DNA of 64,000 bases, taken from the NCBI RefSeq assembly GCF_013404075.1, contig NZ_JACBJQ010000003.1:124001-188000 (forward strand). The letters are read 5' to 3'. Numbering within the stretch: position 1 is the first letter of the stretch; each line of letters begins with the position of its first letter. Positions 1-8,168 of the stretch are shown one piece after another. Source of the stretch: Mycolicibacterium vinylchloridicum (GTDB lineage: Bacteria > Actinomycetota > Actinomycetes > Mycobacteriales > Mycobacteriaceae). Under the pieces are notes generated by a model. It was given only the letters and a program-made list of their open reading frames with translations. It was not told the DNA's origin and made no database searches. A program made the position numbers and the translations under genes.

Positions 1-924
1 CACGTTGTAGCCGATGAACATGGTCGCCTGGATCACGAAGATCGCCGCGAGGGCACGCACCACCGTCTTTCGGGTCTCACCGCCCCGAACATCTTCGATT
101 CCGCGTTCAAAGATCATCTGTCCCTTGTCATTCAGGAAGTAACGGAAGCACGCGACGGCACAGAAGACGGCGCCGATCGTCAGCGCTTCGTGAATGGGGA
201 ACTTGTGGTAAGTGTCGGGGAAAATTCCCCAGTGCCCGCCCTGGTAGGCGAAGATGCCCATCGGCAGCCACAGCAGGCCTTCGAGGATGAAGTCGAAGAC
301 CATCATGAACGCGTAGCAACTTGCGATCAGGCCGAGGTTGCTCAGTTTCGGAAAGCGTTGCCGCACAGTGCGCATGAACCACGAGCCGATCAGCATGACG
401 ATGACGAAGATGTAGCAGTACGCGAACGGCGTGAACAGGATCGGCTCGCTCAGCATCGCCCCCGGCCTACCGAAGGAATTCCACCCCGGTACGGAGTTCA
501 CCCAGGAGCCGAAGTTGAGCATCCACGTGTTGTAGGTGAACCAGTGTCCGCCATACGAGGACAGCGGATCCTGGAACCACACCGTCAAGAAGGAAATGAC
601 GAGGATGCCGTCGATGCCGAGCTTGCGGTCACGCAGCCACGGCCGGATGACGAACCAATACGTCAGCCCCAAGGTGGCCGGGATCGATCCGACCTGCCAC
701 GCGATGAGGATCCCCTTCATCAGCGCGGGAGGTTCGGAGGGGCCGCTCGGCACGCGCACGAAGAACGGGCCGGTGACCCATTTGATCAGGACGTAGCACT
801 CGAACAACACCAACAGCACGCCCAAGGCCGCGAAGATGTTGACCGGCAGATTCCGCTTGGGTTGGGATGCGGAGTCGACCGGGGCCGAGGTGGCCGTGAT
901 GGGGTTATCCAGGTGCCGAGTCAT
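1..924 (-). CDS. AveC-like (spirocyclase family) membrane protein, partial
   Basis: This gene starts with ATG at 924 and runs off the left edge; 308 codons are present and the C-terminus is missing. The protein is polytopic, with hydrophobic segments near residues 28-46, 75-95, 105-120, 180-200 and 215-235. It shares the pattern W-F-x-D-P, a G-S-W block, a basic loop and F-D-x-x-x-E-G with the protein encoded at 16739-17845. I recall this pattern from the actinobacterial AveC-like family, named after the Streptomyces avermectin spirocyclase; that family name is memory, the similarity between the two window genes is seen. A purine-rich GAGAGGA lies just upstream of the start. The reaction is unknown; a role in cyclising or remodelling a lipid or terpenoid at the membrane is inference. 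Confidence 0.6.
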   Translation of the reverse strand, partial: MTRHLDNPITATSAPVDSASQPKRNLPVNIFAALGVLLVLFECYVLIKWVTGPFFVRVPSGPSEPPALMKGILIAWQVGSIPATLGLTYWFVIRPWLRDRKLGIDGILVISFLTVWFQDPLSSYGGHWFTYNTWMLNFGSWVNSVPGWNSFGRPGAMLSEPILFTPFAYCYIFVIVMLIGSWFMRTVRQRFPKLSNLGLIASCYAFMMVFDFILEGLLWLPMGIFAYQGGHWGIFPDTYHKFPIHEALTIGAVFCAVACFRYFLNDKGQMIFERGIEDVRGGETRKTVVRALAAIFVIQATMFIGYNV

Positions 925-970
925 GGGATTCCTCTCGTCCAACGGCTGCGTTGTGACGTGCGTTACCCCG

Positions 971-998
971 CCAATATAACGTCAGCAACCACTGACAT
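971..998 (-). promoter_or_regulatory. Probable promoter with small inverted repeat upstream of the AveC-like gene
   Basis: On the minus strand a TTATAT -10-like hexamer lies about 50 bases upstream of the start at 924. Directly upstream is an inverted repeat, GTCAG-N6-CTGAC (981-996), a plausible operator overlapping the -35 region. The TetR gene ending at 1135 is the nearest regulator. Confidence 0.35.
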
Positions 999-1134
999 CA
1001 ATAGTCGTACTTGCAACCCATCAGCCATGTTATCCGCGTTCAGCGGTGCCTGTCGGATATGTGAGACGCTAGATCCTATAAAAGTGATTAGGGATGTCGA
1101 TGAGCGCTCAGTCGACGTGCGTCGCTGCCGCGGG

Positions 1135-1767
1135 TCAGGAATGGCGGTGGGCGATACCGTCGACGATCAGCCGCGCCATCTCGCGAACCATGCGGGTTCG
1201 GCCAGGGGTACGCCGGTTCGCCGGATAGGCCCAATCACCCAACAGGACCGAGCCGATGATCATGCTGGCGACCGCGCCGATCGTGGCCGGCGGGTCGACG
1301 TAGACGAGTTCCCTGGAGCGCGCGATGTCGACCCCGACGTCGAGAACGGCGCTGAAGCCCTCCCGGAATTGTGCGCTGATCGCGACGGCCGACTGGTGCA
1401 GCGCCGCTTGCGGATCGGAACGCGCGGCGAGCAGCTCCCGGAAGACTCGGCGATCCTCCCAGATCAGGGTGTACAGGCCGTCCACAAGATCCTCGGCGAG
1501 CTGTTCGAGGGTGATCTCGGTCGGCATCGCGTCCCATGACCGTGTCCACTCGTCCACGACCCGGTTGAACGGTTCGAGAATGCTGGCTTCGAACAGCTCG
1601 ACCTTGGAGCCGAAATGGCGAAAGACCGTCGGCTCGGCGACCTTGGCCCGCGCGCTGATCTCTTTGGTGGTAGTCGATTGGAAGCCCTGCTTGGTGAACA
1701 GATCGTGCGCGGCCTTCAGGATGCGGGCGCGAAGATCCCCGCCGCTGTCGGAACGGGGCGTGACCAC
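1135..1767 (-). CDS. TetR family transcriptional regulator
   Basis: A 210-residue TetR-type repressor. The N-terminal DNA-binding domain spans about residues 12-60, with the helix-turn-helix at 33-53 and the family signature T-V-F-R-H-F-G-S-K. The C-terminal half is a helical ligand-binding domain. The start is GTG at 1767, back to back with the membrane protein gene that begins at 1839, so the two share a 71-bp promoter region with an inverted repeat at 1813-1837. It probably represses that gene and itself; it might also act on the acyl-CoA synthetase operon that starts at 12045, because the same TTATTTTTGAG element occurs there. The ligand is not predictable. Confidence 0.9.
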   Translation of the reverse strand: MVTPRSDSGGDLRARILKAAHDLFTKQGFQSTTTKEISARAKVAEPTVFRHFGSKVELFEASILEPFNRVVDEWTRSWDAMPTEITLEQLAEDLVDGLYTLIWEDRRVFRELLAARSDPQAALHQSAVAISAQFREGFSAVLDVGVDIARSRELVYVDPPATIGAVASMIIGSVLLGDWAYPANRRTPGRTRMVREMARLIVDGIAHRHS

Positions 1768-1812
1768 GGGTGACAGACTACTGGGCGACCACGGAATCTC
1801 CGGCGAGGCTTA

Positions 1813-1837
1813 TTTTTGAGTTGCTAAGCTTCAAAAA
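1813..1837. promoter_or_regulatory. Inverted repeat TTTTTGA-N11-TCAAAAA, candidate operator
   Basis: Perfect 7-bp arms end two bases before the ATG at 1839 and would overlap the ribosome-binding region. The left arm lies in TTATTTTTGAG, an 11-mer also found just before the start of the acyl-CoA synthetase gene (minus strand, about 12046-12056). It sits between the divergent TetR gene and the membrane protein gene. Confidence 0.5.
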
Positions 1838-1838
1838 C

Positions 1839-2582
1839 ATGGGCACCTACGATCCGGCTACGGTCCTTGCTGCGATATCGGCCAATGCGGTCGCGGTTGT
1901 GGCGATCGGTGGGCTGTCGATCCTGGCGATGTTCGTCTTCTTCATCGAGGGCGCGAGGATGGGCAGACGTGACTGCGTCTACCCGATGGCGCTGTGGATG
2001 ACCGCACTGTGGTGGCCGCACGACGGCTCGTACCTGCTGCACTTCAATGACTGGTTCGGCGGACGGTATGACCACTGGTTCATGCAGATGTTCTGGTTCG
2101 CGATCGTCGTGACGTTCCTCGCCGAGACCGTGTATGCCTGGCAGACCATGAGATACGGGCGTGACGAACTGTCGCCCGGGCGCACCGACGCACAACATCG
2201 ACTTCGGATTCTGGGCGCGCTCGCGGCAGGCGTGATCAGTTGGGCACTGGTCAAGGGCGCACTCGCCGATGACCTGTACCTGTTGTCGTTCATGGCGACG
2301 CTGTTGTGGGGTGCGCCGTCGGCCAGCGCGCTCCTGGGCCGCCGGCCGGACGGCCGCGGCCAGTCGATGCTGGAATGGATCTGCTACAGCGTGATGGCGG
2401 TGTGCTATTCGATTGTCTCGATCGCGTTCTTCGGTGGTGGGTTCTTCCACTCGTGGCCGTATGTCGGGATCTGTGTCGCGGCGTGTGGGTGGAGCTTCGT
2501 CGTCATCGCCGACGCGCGCCGGGCGGGCGTACCGTTCGCGTCATGGACGACGCGGCCCGCCACTCACGCACTGGCGCAGTGA
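1839..2582 (+). CDS. Integral membrane protein resembling PaxB/DmtA-type terpene cyclases
   Basis: A 247-residue polytopic membrane protein with about seven hydrophobic segments. ATG 1839 is chosen because the hydrophobic core starts soon after it; GTG 1770 would add 23 residues. No clear Shine-Dalgarno is visible and an inverted repeat abuts the start. Motifs recall the integral-membrane terpene cyclases of fungal meroterpenoid and bacterial drimentine pathways: G-x-R-D-x-x-Y-x-x-A-L after the first helix, R-Y-G-R-D-E mid-protein, and R-G-Q-S-M-x-E-W before the last helices. That link is a remembered pattern match, not an alignment, and the usual W-E acidic pair is replaced by W-W-P-H-D. It could instead be an unassigned membrane protein. 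It is divergent from a TetR gene. Confidence 0.55.
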   Translation: MGTYDPATVLAAISANAVAVVAIGGLSILAMFVFFIEGARMGRRDCVYPMALWMTALWWPHDGSYLLHFNDWFGGRYDHWFMQMFWFAIVVTFLAETVYAWQTMRYGRDELSPGRTDAQHRLRILGALAAGVISWALVKGALADDLYLLSFMATLLWGAPSASALLGRRPDGRGQSMLEWICYSVMAVCYSIVSIAFFGGGFFHSWPYVGICVAACGWSFVVIADARRAGVPFASWTTRPATHALAQ

Positions 2583-2625
2583 TACCCGTCGTTGGGGCCG
2601 GTCGGGCGGACGAACAATCGCCGCT

Positions 2626-2635
2626 AACGATCGTT
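2626..2635. promoter_or_regulatory. AACGATCGTT palindrome between convergent genes
   Basis: A perfect 10-bp palindrome identical to the core found in the promoter at 3361-3370 and at 18590-18599. Here it lies between two convergent gene ends, so it may be an auxiliary operator for the neighbouring TetR or a chance copy. Confidence 0.35.
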
Positions 2636-2654
2636 GTGGCGCGACACGCCTGAC

Positions 2655-3281
2655 TCAGGCCGATCGGCCGGCGTTTGCCTTTCGCGCCGGCTTGCGGGCG
2701 GCGGCGGGCCGGCGATCCTGTGCCAGCCATTCCAGGCCGGACAGCGCCATCCCCGTCAAGACGTCGTCGAGCGCGGGCAGCTTCAACGACTGGCTCGGCC
2801 AGAACGCGGTGGAATCGATCAACCCGTGGGTGGCGTGCACAGCGCTGATCAGAAGGTCGCGGTCGTTGCCCGGGTAGCACGCGTCCAGGCAGTCGACCCA
2901 GCGGTCGATATACCTGTTGATGCGGGAGCGCAGCCGGGGACGGTACTGCTGCGGAATCGAGTTACGCGACCTGGTCCACACGCTCATCAGCTCGCGTTCC
3001 TCCAGGGCGCGCTGCACATGGCCGCGGATGAGGTGTTCGAGCTCGTCCCGGGGGTTGTCGAATTCGCCGCCGGTCGACATCAGAACGCGATCGATGGCCT
3101 CGTCCACCAGGGTGATCAGGATTTCGTCCTTGCCGCTGAAGTAGCGGTAGATCGCGGGGCCCGACATTCCGGCCCGCTCACCGATCAGATCGACCCCGAC
3201 GCCGTCGTACCCGCGCTCGTGGAACAGGTGCATCGCCGCGCGAAGAATCCGCTCTGAACGCTCGTTTCGTGTGGTCGCCAC
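2655..3281 (-). CDS. TetR family transcriptional regulator, candidate controller of the AACGATCGTT regulon
   Basis: A 208-residue TetR regulator. The DNA-binding domain covers about residues 8-55, with the helix-turn-helix at 28-49 and the signature G-P-A-I-Y-R-Y-F-S-G-K-D. The tail is rich in Arg, Lys and Ala. The start is ATG 3281. It is transcribed away from the FAD oxidoreductase gene at 3393, and the 111-bp gap contains an AACGATCGTT palindrome, the best copy of a motif that recurs before most Region A transcription units. Adjacency makes this the leading candidate for the protein that reads that motif, although the TetR at 17942 is an alternative. Confidence 0.9.
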   Translation of the reverse strand: MATTRNERSERILRAAMHLFHERGYDGVGVDLIGERAGMSGPAIYRYFSGKDEILITLVDEAIDRVLMSTGGEFDNPRDELEHLIRGHVQRALEERELMSVWTRSRNSIPQQYRPRLRSRINRYIDRWVDCLDACYPGNDRDLLISAVHATHGLIDSTAFWPSQSLKLPALDDVLTGMALSGLEWLAQDRRPAAARKPARKANAGRSA

Positions 3282-3354
3282 GCGTCCACGTTAGCGCAGG
3301 GGCGCCTCGCTGAGGCGCTCCACCGCGGATCTTCCGGGGTGACGCCGGTTACGT

Positions 3355-3374
3355 TACGCTAACGATCGTTCACA
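3355..3374. promoter_or_regulatory. AACGATCGTT operator before the FAD oxidoreductase gene
   Basis: The core palindrome at 3361-3370 is in the context TAACGATCGTTCACA, 23 bases before the start codon at 3393. It lies in the divergent region shared with the TetR gene that starts at 3281. Confidence 0.6.
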
Positions 3375-3392
3375 ATTTGGAGCATCGGAGCG

Positions 3393-4712
3393 ATGATGGA
3401 TTCAGTGGTTGTGGTGGGTGCCGGACTGTCCGGCTTGACGGCCGGCTACCGGCTGGCGGAGAGCGGCGCGACGGTCGTCGTGCTCGAGGCCGGCCCACGG
3501 CCGGGCGGCCGGGTGGGCACCGAGGTGCACGGTGGCTATGTCGTCGACACCGGTCCGGACGCGCTCACCGCGGGCTACTCGCATTATCTGAAGCTCATCG
3601 CAGACTTGGGCCTGCAGGGACGCGTCGCCGACACTGCCGCGGTGATCGGACTCGTGCGCGACGGCCGGATCATCGATATCGATCCCGGCAAGCCCTGGCG
3701 TCTTCCGTTCACGCCCGCGCTGTCCTGGGGTGCGAAGCTCCGGATGATCGCCGGAATTCTCCGGCAGCGCTCGGCTATTGCGGGCGTCGACTCCTACGAC
3801 ATGGTCAGCTCGGCTTCGCTCGACGACCCGGAGCACACCGCCGCGGATTTCGCGGCCGAGCAATTCGGCGGGGAGGTCGCCGACTACCTGATCGACCCTC
3901 TGATGCGGCTGACGGTGGGAAGCGGCGCGGCCAACGCATCGACGGTGAACGTGCTCGGCGCCCTTCGCGCGTGGTCGAGTTCGCTGCAAACGGTGCGTGG
4001 CGGACTCGGATTCGTCACCGACGAACTCGCCAAGAGGCTCGACGTGCGATACGGCGCCACGGTGACCCGGGTCGACGAGACCGCGACGGGTGTCAGCGTC
4101 GGATACCGCGATCAGTCGGGCGAGCACGAGATCGCCGCCGACGGCTGCGTGATCGGCGCGATGTACAACCGCGCGACCGAGATCTGGCCGACGCTGTCGT
4201 CCGCCTCACCCGCCTTCGGCGACAAACTGCGCCACGTCAAACTGATCAGCGTTTCGCTCGGCTACTCCGTCCGCGCTGCGACCGCCGCGTACCCGGTCCT
4301 GGTTCCCACCGTGGAGAACCGGGAAGCGTTGCTGATCTTCATGCAGCACAACAAGTGTGCCGACCGTGCCCCAGCCGGCCACAGCCTGGTGACGATCTAC
4401 ACCGACACCACTGTCACCGACGGTTACCTCGACCGGACCGATCGTGAACTGGAACTGTGGGCGGCCGGCATCGTCGAGGGGCTCTGCCCCGAACTTGCCG
4501 GCCATCGCGATATGAGCGTGGTGACAAGGTGGCCGGTGGCCGGCTACCTGGCCGACCCCGGCTTCTGGCGACACTCCCGCGGTCTGCTTGCTGCGCTGCC
4601 ACATGATGGGCCGGTCAAGGTCGCCGGCGATCTGTTCGGTGCGGGTTCGATGGAATCGGCGACGCGCTGGGGCGAGCGTGCCGCCGCGGAGCTGGTGCGG
4701 CGCAATCGGTAA
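3393..4712 (+). CDS. FAD-dependent oxidoreductase, PPOX/amine-oxidase-like (paralogue 1 of 4)
   Basis: A 439-residue flavoprotein. The N-terminus is a Rossmann dinucleotide fold with V-V-G-A-G-L-S-G-L (about residues 6-14), followed by the acidic strand end and G-G-R motif typical of protoporphyrinogen-oxidase/CrtI-type flavoenzymes. A later block, H-N-K-x-x-D-R-A-P-A-G, is shared with the proteins at 15387, 21649 and 29416, so all four are paralogues. GGAG lies 8-11 bases before the tandem ATG codons at 3393 and 3396. It is followed after only 6 bases by a six-helix membrane protein gene, implying co-transcription. The family oxidises or isomerises polyenes, porphyrinogens or amines; the substrate here is unknown, and a terpenoid is inferred from context. 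Confidence 0.85.
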   Translation: MMDSVVVVGAGLSGLTAGYRLAESGATVVVLEAGPRPGGRVGTEVHGGYVVDTGPDALTAGYSHYLKLIADLGLQGRVADTAAVIGLVRDGRIIDIDPGKPWRLPFTPALSWGAKLRMIAGILRQRSAIAGVDSYDMVSSASLDDPEHTAADFAAEQFGGEVADYLIDPLMRLTVGSGAANASTVNVLGALRAWSSSLQTVRGGLGFVTDELAKRLDVRYGATVTRVDETATGVSVGYRDQSGEHEIAADGCVIGAMYNRATEIWPTLSSASPAFGDKLRHVKLISVSLGYSVRAATAAYPVLVPTVENREALLIFMQHNKCADRAPAGHSLVTIYTDTTVTDGYLDRTDRELELWAAGIVEGLCPELAGHRDMSVVTRWPVAGYLADPGFWRHSRGLLAALPHDGPVKVAGDLFGAGSMESATRWGERAAAELVRRNR

Positions 4713-4718
4713 GCGACA

Positions 4719-5444
4719 GTGAACGCGCGAAACCAGAGGATCTGTGCGTGGGCCGGTCCGGTCGCGGCCCTCGTCTGGTTGGTCGGGCTGCTGGCCCTGG
4801 CCCGGTTCATCCCGCCCATCGCCCCGAGCCTGGGACCGGCCGAGGTTGCTGCGCGCTATGCCGACAACGCGGTGGGGATCCGGGCGGGCATGGTGTGCGT
4901 CCTTGCCGGCGGCGCACTCTACGGGGCATGGACCGCAGTGATCACCGTACAGCTCAAGCGAATCGAAGGCCGTTCGTCGGTGATGGCCTATACCCAGCTG
5001 GCGTTGGGGGCGGCATTCATCATCATCTTCGTCATGCCCTCGGTGTTCTGGCAGGCGGCGGCCTTCCGCCCCGAGGACAATATCGAGATCACTCAGCGGC
5101 TCAACGATCTGGCGTGGTTGTGCTTTCTCATCCCGGTGCCCGTCATCACGGTCCAGGGACTGGCGATCACGCTCGCCATCTTCGGTGACCGATCACCACA
5201 TCCGGTCTTTCCCCGCTGGCTCGGTTGGTTCAACCTGTGGGCGCAGCTGATCTTCCTGCCCGGCACATTGATCCCGTTCTTCAAAGACGGCGTGCTGGCG
5301 TGGAATGGCTTGCTGGCGTTCTGGATACCGGTGGCCGTCTTCACGGTGTGGATGATCACCCTGTCGCTCATGCTGTTCCGGGCGATCAGGGACGAGGAGC
5401 GGCAATATTCCGCAGCCGGCTACGCCAGGCGACTATCGCCGTAA
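4719..5444 (+). CDS. Six-helix membrane protein of unknown function (paralogue 1 of 4)
   Basis: A 241-residue protein with six predicted membrane helices (about 14-32, 53-78, 90-115, 127-153, 167-187, 195-220). The start is GTG 4719, six bases after the preceding FAD enzyme stop. It belongs to a family with four members in this window (also 6638, 12240 and 19676). Shared signatures are an N-terminal W-x-G-P, F-I-P-P-x-x-P-S after helix 1, W-Q-A-A-A-F-R after helix 3, and F-P-R-W-L-G-x-x-N-x-W followed by I-P-F-F-K-x-G-x-x-A-W-N-G. I do not recognise a named family. Each copy sits with flavoenzymes or acyl-CoA enzymes, which suggests an accessory membrane role in the same pathway. It converges on the kinase-like gene with a 12-bp overlap. 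Confidence 0.85.
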   Translation: MNARNQRICAWAGPVAALVWLVGLLALARFIPPIAPSLGPAEVAARYADNAVGIRAGMVCVLAGGALYGAWTAVITVQLKRIEGRSSVMAYTQLALGAAFIIIFVMPSVFWQAAAFRPEDNIEITQRLNDLAWLCFLIPVPVITVQGLAITLAIFGDRSPHPVFPRWLGWFNLWAQLIFLPGTLIPFFKDGVLAWNGLLAFWIPVAVFTVWMITLSLMLFRAIRDEERQYSAAGYARRLSP

Positions 5445-6629
5445 CGCATCGAAGCTGTCCAGGTCGACGATCATGTTCGTCATCCGCTCGAGGTTGGCCA
5501 GTGACACCTCGTCAGGTTGCATCGCCGGCTGCATACGGCCCGCGCCGATGGTGTAGAGCCAGAACACCAGACCGTGGAACGGCTGCTGGCGGTAGGTCAG
5601 CCAGGCGTCGTCGGCGGTCAATGGTGGTCCGCCCGCTGCGGCCAGTCGATCGACATAGAGGGTGATGAGGTCGCGTTCCCACGCGCGTCGGTCCTCGACG
5701 GTCAGTGCCGAGCTCAGCGCGTAGGCGACATCCATCGCCCACGATCCTCGACTGATCAGCTGCCAGTCGTACAGGCCCATACCGCCATCGGGGGTGAGAT
5801 ACCAGTTGCGTGAGTGAACGTCGGAGTGCAGCAGCGTCGTCGGGGCGGATTTGTGCAGGGCCAACGATGTCATCAGCGCGTCGAAGATGTCACCCCGCCG
5901 GGTGCGGAACGCACTGGGAAACACCGACTCCGCGCGATCGAACCCGATCACAGTGCGTTTGGGGAAGGCGATCGTGTCGTTGACGTCGGTCTGCCACCGC
6001 AGGGTGTCTTTGACAGAAGCCAGATCGCCGGCGAAGCGCGGGCTTTCCCAGAGCTTTCCGTGCAGTGTCGCCAACGTGGTCACGATAGACTCGGCGCGCG
6101 AACGGTCGATGTAGTGCTTGGTGGGATCGCCGAAAACCACACCCCGGGTGGTCGCGACATCCTCCATCAGAAACATCGATCTACCCGATCGATTGTCGAC
6201 GGCCAGGTAGTAGCCGTGTGGCGCGTCGAGGTCCAGCCCCGGTCGGATCCGGTCGTAGAACAGCGCTTCGCATTCCAGCGCGGCGGCAGGGACGGTGACG
6301 GCACGCGAGGTGAAGCGTGGTGTCGACTTGCAGAACACCGAGGTCGGAAGTCCGGCAGCCCGGCCGACGTCGTTGTAGTCGATCCGGAGCACCCGCCGGG
6401 TGGTCGATCCGTCGCTGCCCGAGGTGGTCGATACGCCGGTCACCCAGGCACCCGGGTGACCTTTGCACAGGGCGGCAGTCAGCCACTCCGGCGTGAGGGC
6501 ATCGACCGACGGAGGTATCTCGGCCAGCGACGTCGGCTTGGGTCGACGTAGCTGCTCGTACAGCACATGGGCGCCGATCCGGCCCACCTGACTCGCTGTC
6601 TTGAGTTTCGTTGCGATGGGTCCGGACAC
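5433..6629 (-). CDS. Aminoglycoside-phosphotransferase-like (APH/ecdysteroid-kinase-type) small-molecule kinase
   Basis: A 398-residue protein with a kinase-like fold. The catalytic Brenner motif H-S-D-x-H-x-x-N is at residues 268-275 (H268, D270, N275), and the metal-binding D-W-Q is at 288-290. Start choice: GTG 6629 has an excellent AGGAGG six bases upstream, whereas longer in-frame extensions run into the neighbouring membrane-protein gene. It is the last gene of a six-gene minus-strand operon (12045 to 5433) with an acyl-CoA synthetase, two acyl-CoA dehydrogenases, a PaaG-type isomerase and a six-helix membrane protein. Mycobacterial proteins of this type often accompany lipid CoA genes; phosphorylation of an alcohol or a CoA-pathway intermediate is inference. 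Confidence 0.85.
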   Translation of the reverse strand: MSGPIATKLKTASQVGRIGAHVLYEQLRRPKPTSLAEIPPSVDALTPEWLTAALCKGHPGAWVTGVSTTSGSDGSTTRRVLRIDYNDVGRAAGLPTSVFCKSTPRFTSRAVTVPAAALECEALFYDRIRPGLDLDAPHGYYLAVDNRSGRSMFLMEDVATTRGVVFGDPTKHYIDRSRAESIVTTLATLHGKLWESPRFAGDLASVKDTLRWQTDVNDTIAFPKRTVIGFDRAESVFPSAFRTRRGDIFDALMTSLALHKSAPTTLLHSDVHSRNWYLTPDGGMGLYDWQLISRGSWAMDVAYALSSALTVEDRRAWERDLITLYVDRLAAAGGPPLTADDAWLTYRQQPFHGLVFWLYTIGAGRMQPAMQPDEVSLANLERMTNMIVDLDSFDALRR

Positions 6630-6637
6630 GGTGCCTC

Positions 6638-7315
6638 CTATGCAGGCGTCGCCAGTGGTTGGCCGGATTCCATCGGAATCCGGTTGGCATGCAGCATCGT
6701 TGCGCTCATCGTCAGCATCCACACGAAGAACGCGACAGCGAGCAGCCAGAACGCGATCAGGCCGTTCCAGGCGATGGGTCCGGTCTGGGTGAACACACAG
6801 AACGAACCGCCGGCCACCCCCAGGCCCGCCCAGAAGCAGATGTAGGCCGCCCACCGCGGGATGAGCGGCTGGGGTCTGCGGTCCAGCAGGATCGCCACGC
6901 CACAGAGCACCATCTGCGCAATCGCCGTCCCGACCACGCCGATGTACAGCAGCCAGCCGATGTCATAGCAGAGCTGGACCAAAGCGGGATCCCGATCACC
7001 GCGGAACGCGGCGGCCTGCCAGATCATCTGGGGGAAGATGAATTCCAGGATCAGGCACGCCGCGACTAGGCTTTGCGCGGTCGCCAGCGGTGACCCTGCA
7101 CCGACACTGCGCTTGATCTGGTGGGTCAGCGCGGCGCCGTAGCAGGCCAGCAGGGGAGCGGCGCTGGTGAGGATCAGCACTCCGATGCGGATCCGCGCGC
7201 GGTCGTCGGCGAACATTTGCGCGACGTCGGTGGCCGTCATGTTCGGTGTCGGCGGTGGGAACCACCCTGCCACCATCAGGCCCAGCCAGAACAGCGGCAG
7301 GAACATCAGCCCCAC
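6638..7315 (-). CDS. Six-helix membrane protein of unknown function (paralogue 2 of 4)
   Basis: It belongs to the same family as 4719-5444: P-P-P-x-P-N after helix 1, W-Q-A-A-A-F-R after helix 3, I-P-R-W and I-A-W-N-G-L near the end. GTG 7315 gives 225 residues. The start is problematic. Homology with the paralogues (x-Q-R-x-x-x-W-x-G) continues upstream of 7315 into the end of the enoyl-CoA hydratase gene, yet no ATG, GTG or TTG occurs in frame between 7315 and 7489. Either the protein is N-terminally shortened or a non-canonical start is used. The stop lies 8 bases before the kinase-like start, consistent with co-transcription. Confidence 0.75.
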   Translation of the reverse strand: MGLMFLPLFWLGLMVAGWFPPPTPNMTATDVAQMFADDRARIRIGVLILTSAAPLLACYGAALTHQIKRSVGAGSPLATAQSLVAACLILEFIFPQMIWQAAAFRGDRDPALVQLCYDIGWLLYIGVVGTAIAQMVLCGVAILLDRRPQPLIPRWAAYICFWAGLGVAGGSFCVFTQTGPIAWNGLIAFWLLAVAFFVWMLTMSATMLHANRIPMESGQPLATPA

Positions 7316-7343
7316 CCAGATGCAGGCACGTTGATGTGCGCGG

Positions 7344-8150
7344 TCACGGCAGGTGTCCTGGTGTCCGGCTTGCTCGGACCGGAACGCGTTTCTCGGCGAA
7401 AGCCGTTGTTGCTTCGGCGAAGTCAGGTTGTTGCTGGAGCCAGCCCTGGGTGTCGGCCTCGAAGTCGAGCTGGTCGGGCAGGGCAGCATCGAAGGACCGT
7501 CGGTGTGCAAGTTTGACCGCACCCACGCTGCCGGCCAGTGCCGCGATGTCGTGACCCATCGAGATCGCGGTGTCCATCGCGGTGCCGTCGTCGCACACCC
7601 GGTTCACCAGTCCCCAGTCCAGTGCTTCGGGTGCATGGATGTCCCGGGCGAGTAGTGCCAGCTCGTTGGCGCGCCCGAGCCCCACGATGCGAGGGAGGAA
7701 CCAGGTCAGACCCGCGTCGGGCAGCAGCCCGATTTTGGTGAAGGACAGCTGAATTCGTGCGGATTCTGCAGCCACCCGGAGGTCGCATGCCAGGGCGAGC
7801 GAAACCCCCGCTCCGGCCGCGACCCCGTTGAGTGCGGCGATGATCGGGATCTCCAGGCCAACCATGATCTGTACCAGGGGATTCCAGGTGTGCAGCAGAA
7901 CATCGCGCGCGTTGCCGACGTCGCCGGAGATATCGGCGCCGGCGCAGAACCCGCGTCCGGCACCGGTCAGGACGACGGCGCGAACGTCAGGGTCGGCCTC
8001 CAGGGACTGGAACGCCGCCGACAGCCGGTCGCCGGCGGCCGGCGTGACGGCGTTGAGCCGGTGCGGCCGGTTGATGGTGACGATGCCGACAGGTCCGTCG
8101 CGGGTGACCAGGACGTCGGTGTCGGTCAGTTCATCGGTCAGGGACGTCAT
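7344..8150 (-). CDS. Enoyl-CoA hydratase/isomerase family protein, PaaG-like active site
   Basis: A 268-residue crotonase-fold protein. Oxyanion-hole segments are seen as G-R-G-F-C-A-G-A-D and N-G-V-A-A-G-A-G. The two catalytic glutamates of true hydratases are absent: the first position lies in a S-L-A-L-A-C-D-L context and the second in F-T-K-I-G-L-L-P-D-A-G-L-T-W-F-L-P-R. That last block is typical of PaaG-type isomerases, where the aspartate of P-D-x-G acts, so isomerisation of a double bond is more likely than hydration. It lies 18 bases after the acyl-CoA dehydrogenase stop (8169) in the same operon. It acts in the cytosol on an unknown CoA thioester. Confidence 0.9.
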   Translation of the reverse strand: MTSLTDELTDTDVLVTRDGPVGIVTINRPHRLNAVTPAAGDRLSAAFQSLEADPDVRAVVLTGAGRGFCAGADISGDVGNARDVLLHTWNPLVQIMVGLEIPIIAALNGVAAGAGVSLALACDLRVAAESARIQLSFTKIGLLPDAGLTWFLPRIVGLGRANELALLARDIHAPEALDWGLVNRVCDDGTAMDTAISMGHDIAALAGSVGAVKLAHRRSFDAALPDQLDFEADTQGWLQQQPDFAEATTAFAEKRVPVRASRTPGHLP

Positions 8151-8168
8151 CGATTTCTCCTCGCAGTG

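Noticed and set aside
190..1539. Long plus-strand open frame of 449 codons across the first two minus-strand genes
   Set aside because: Composition is Arg/Asp/Gln-rich with no domain; it is the antisense shadow of the AveC-like and TetR genes, a common artefact in GC-rich DNA.
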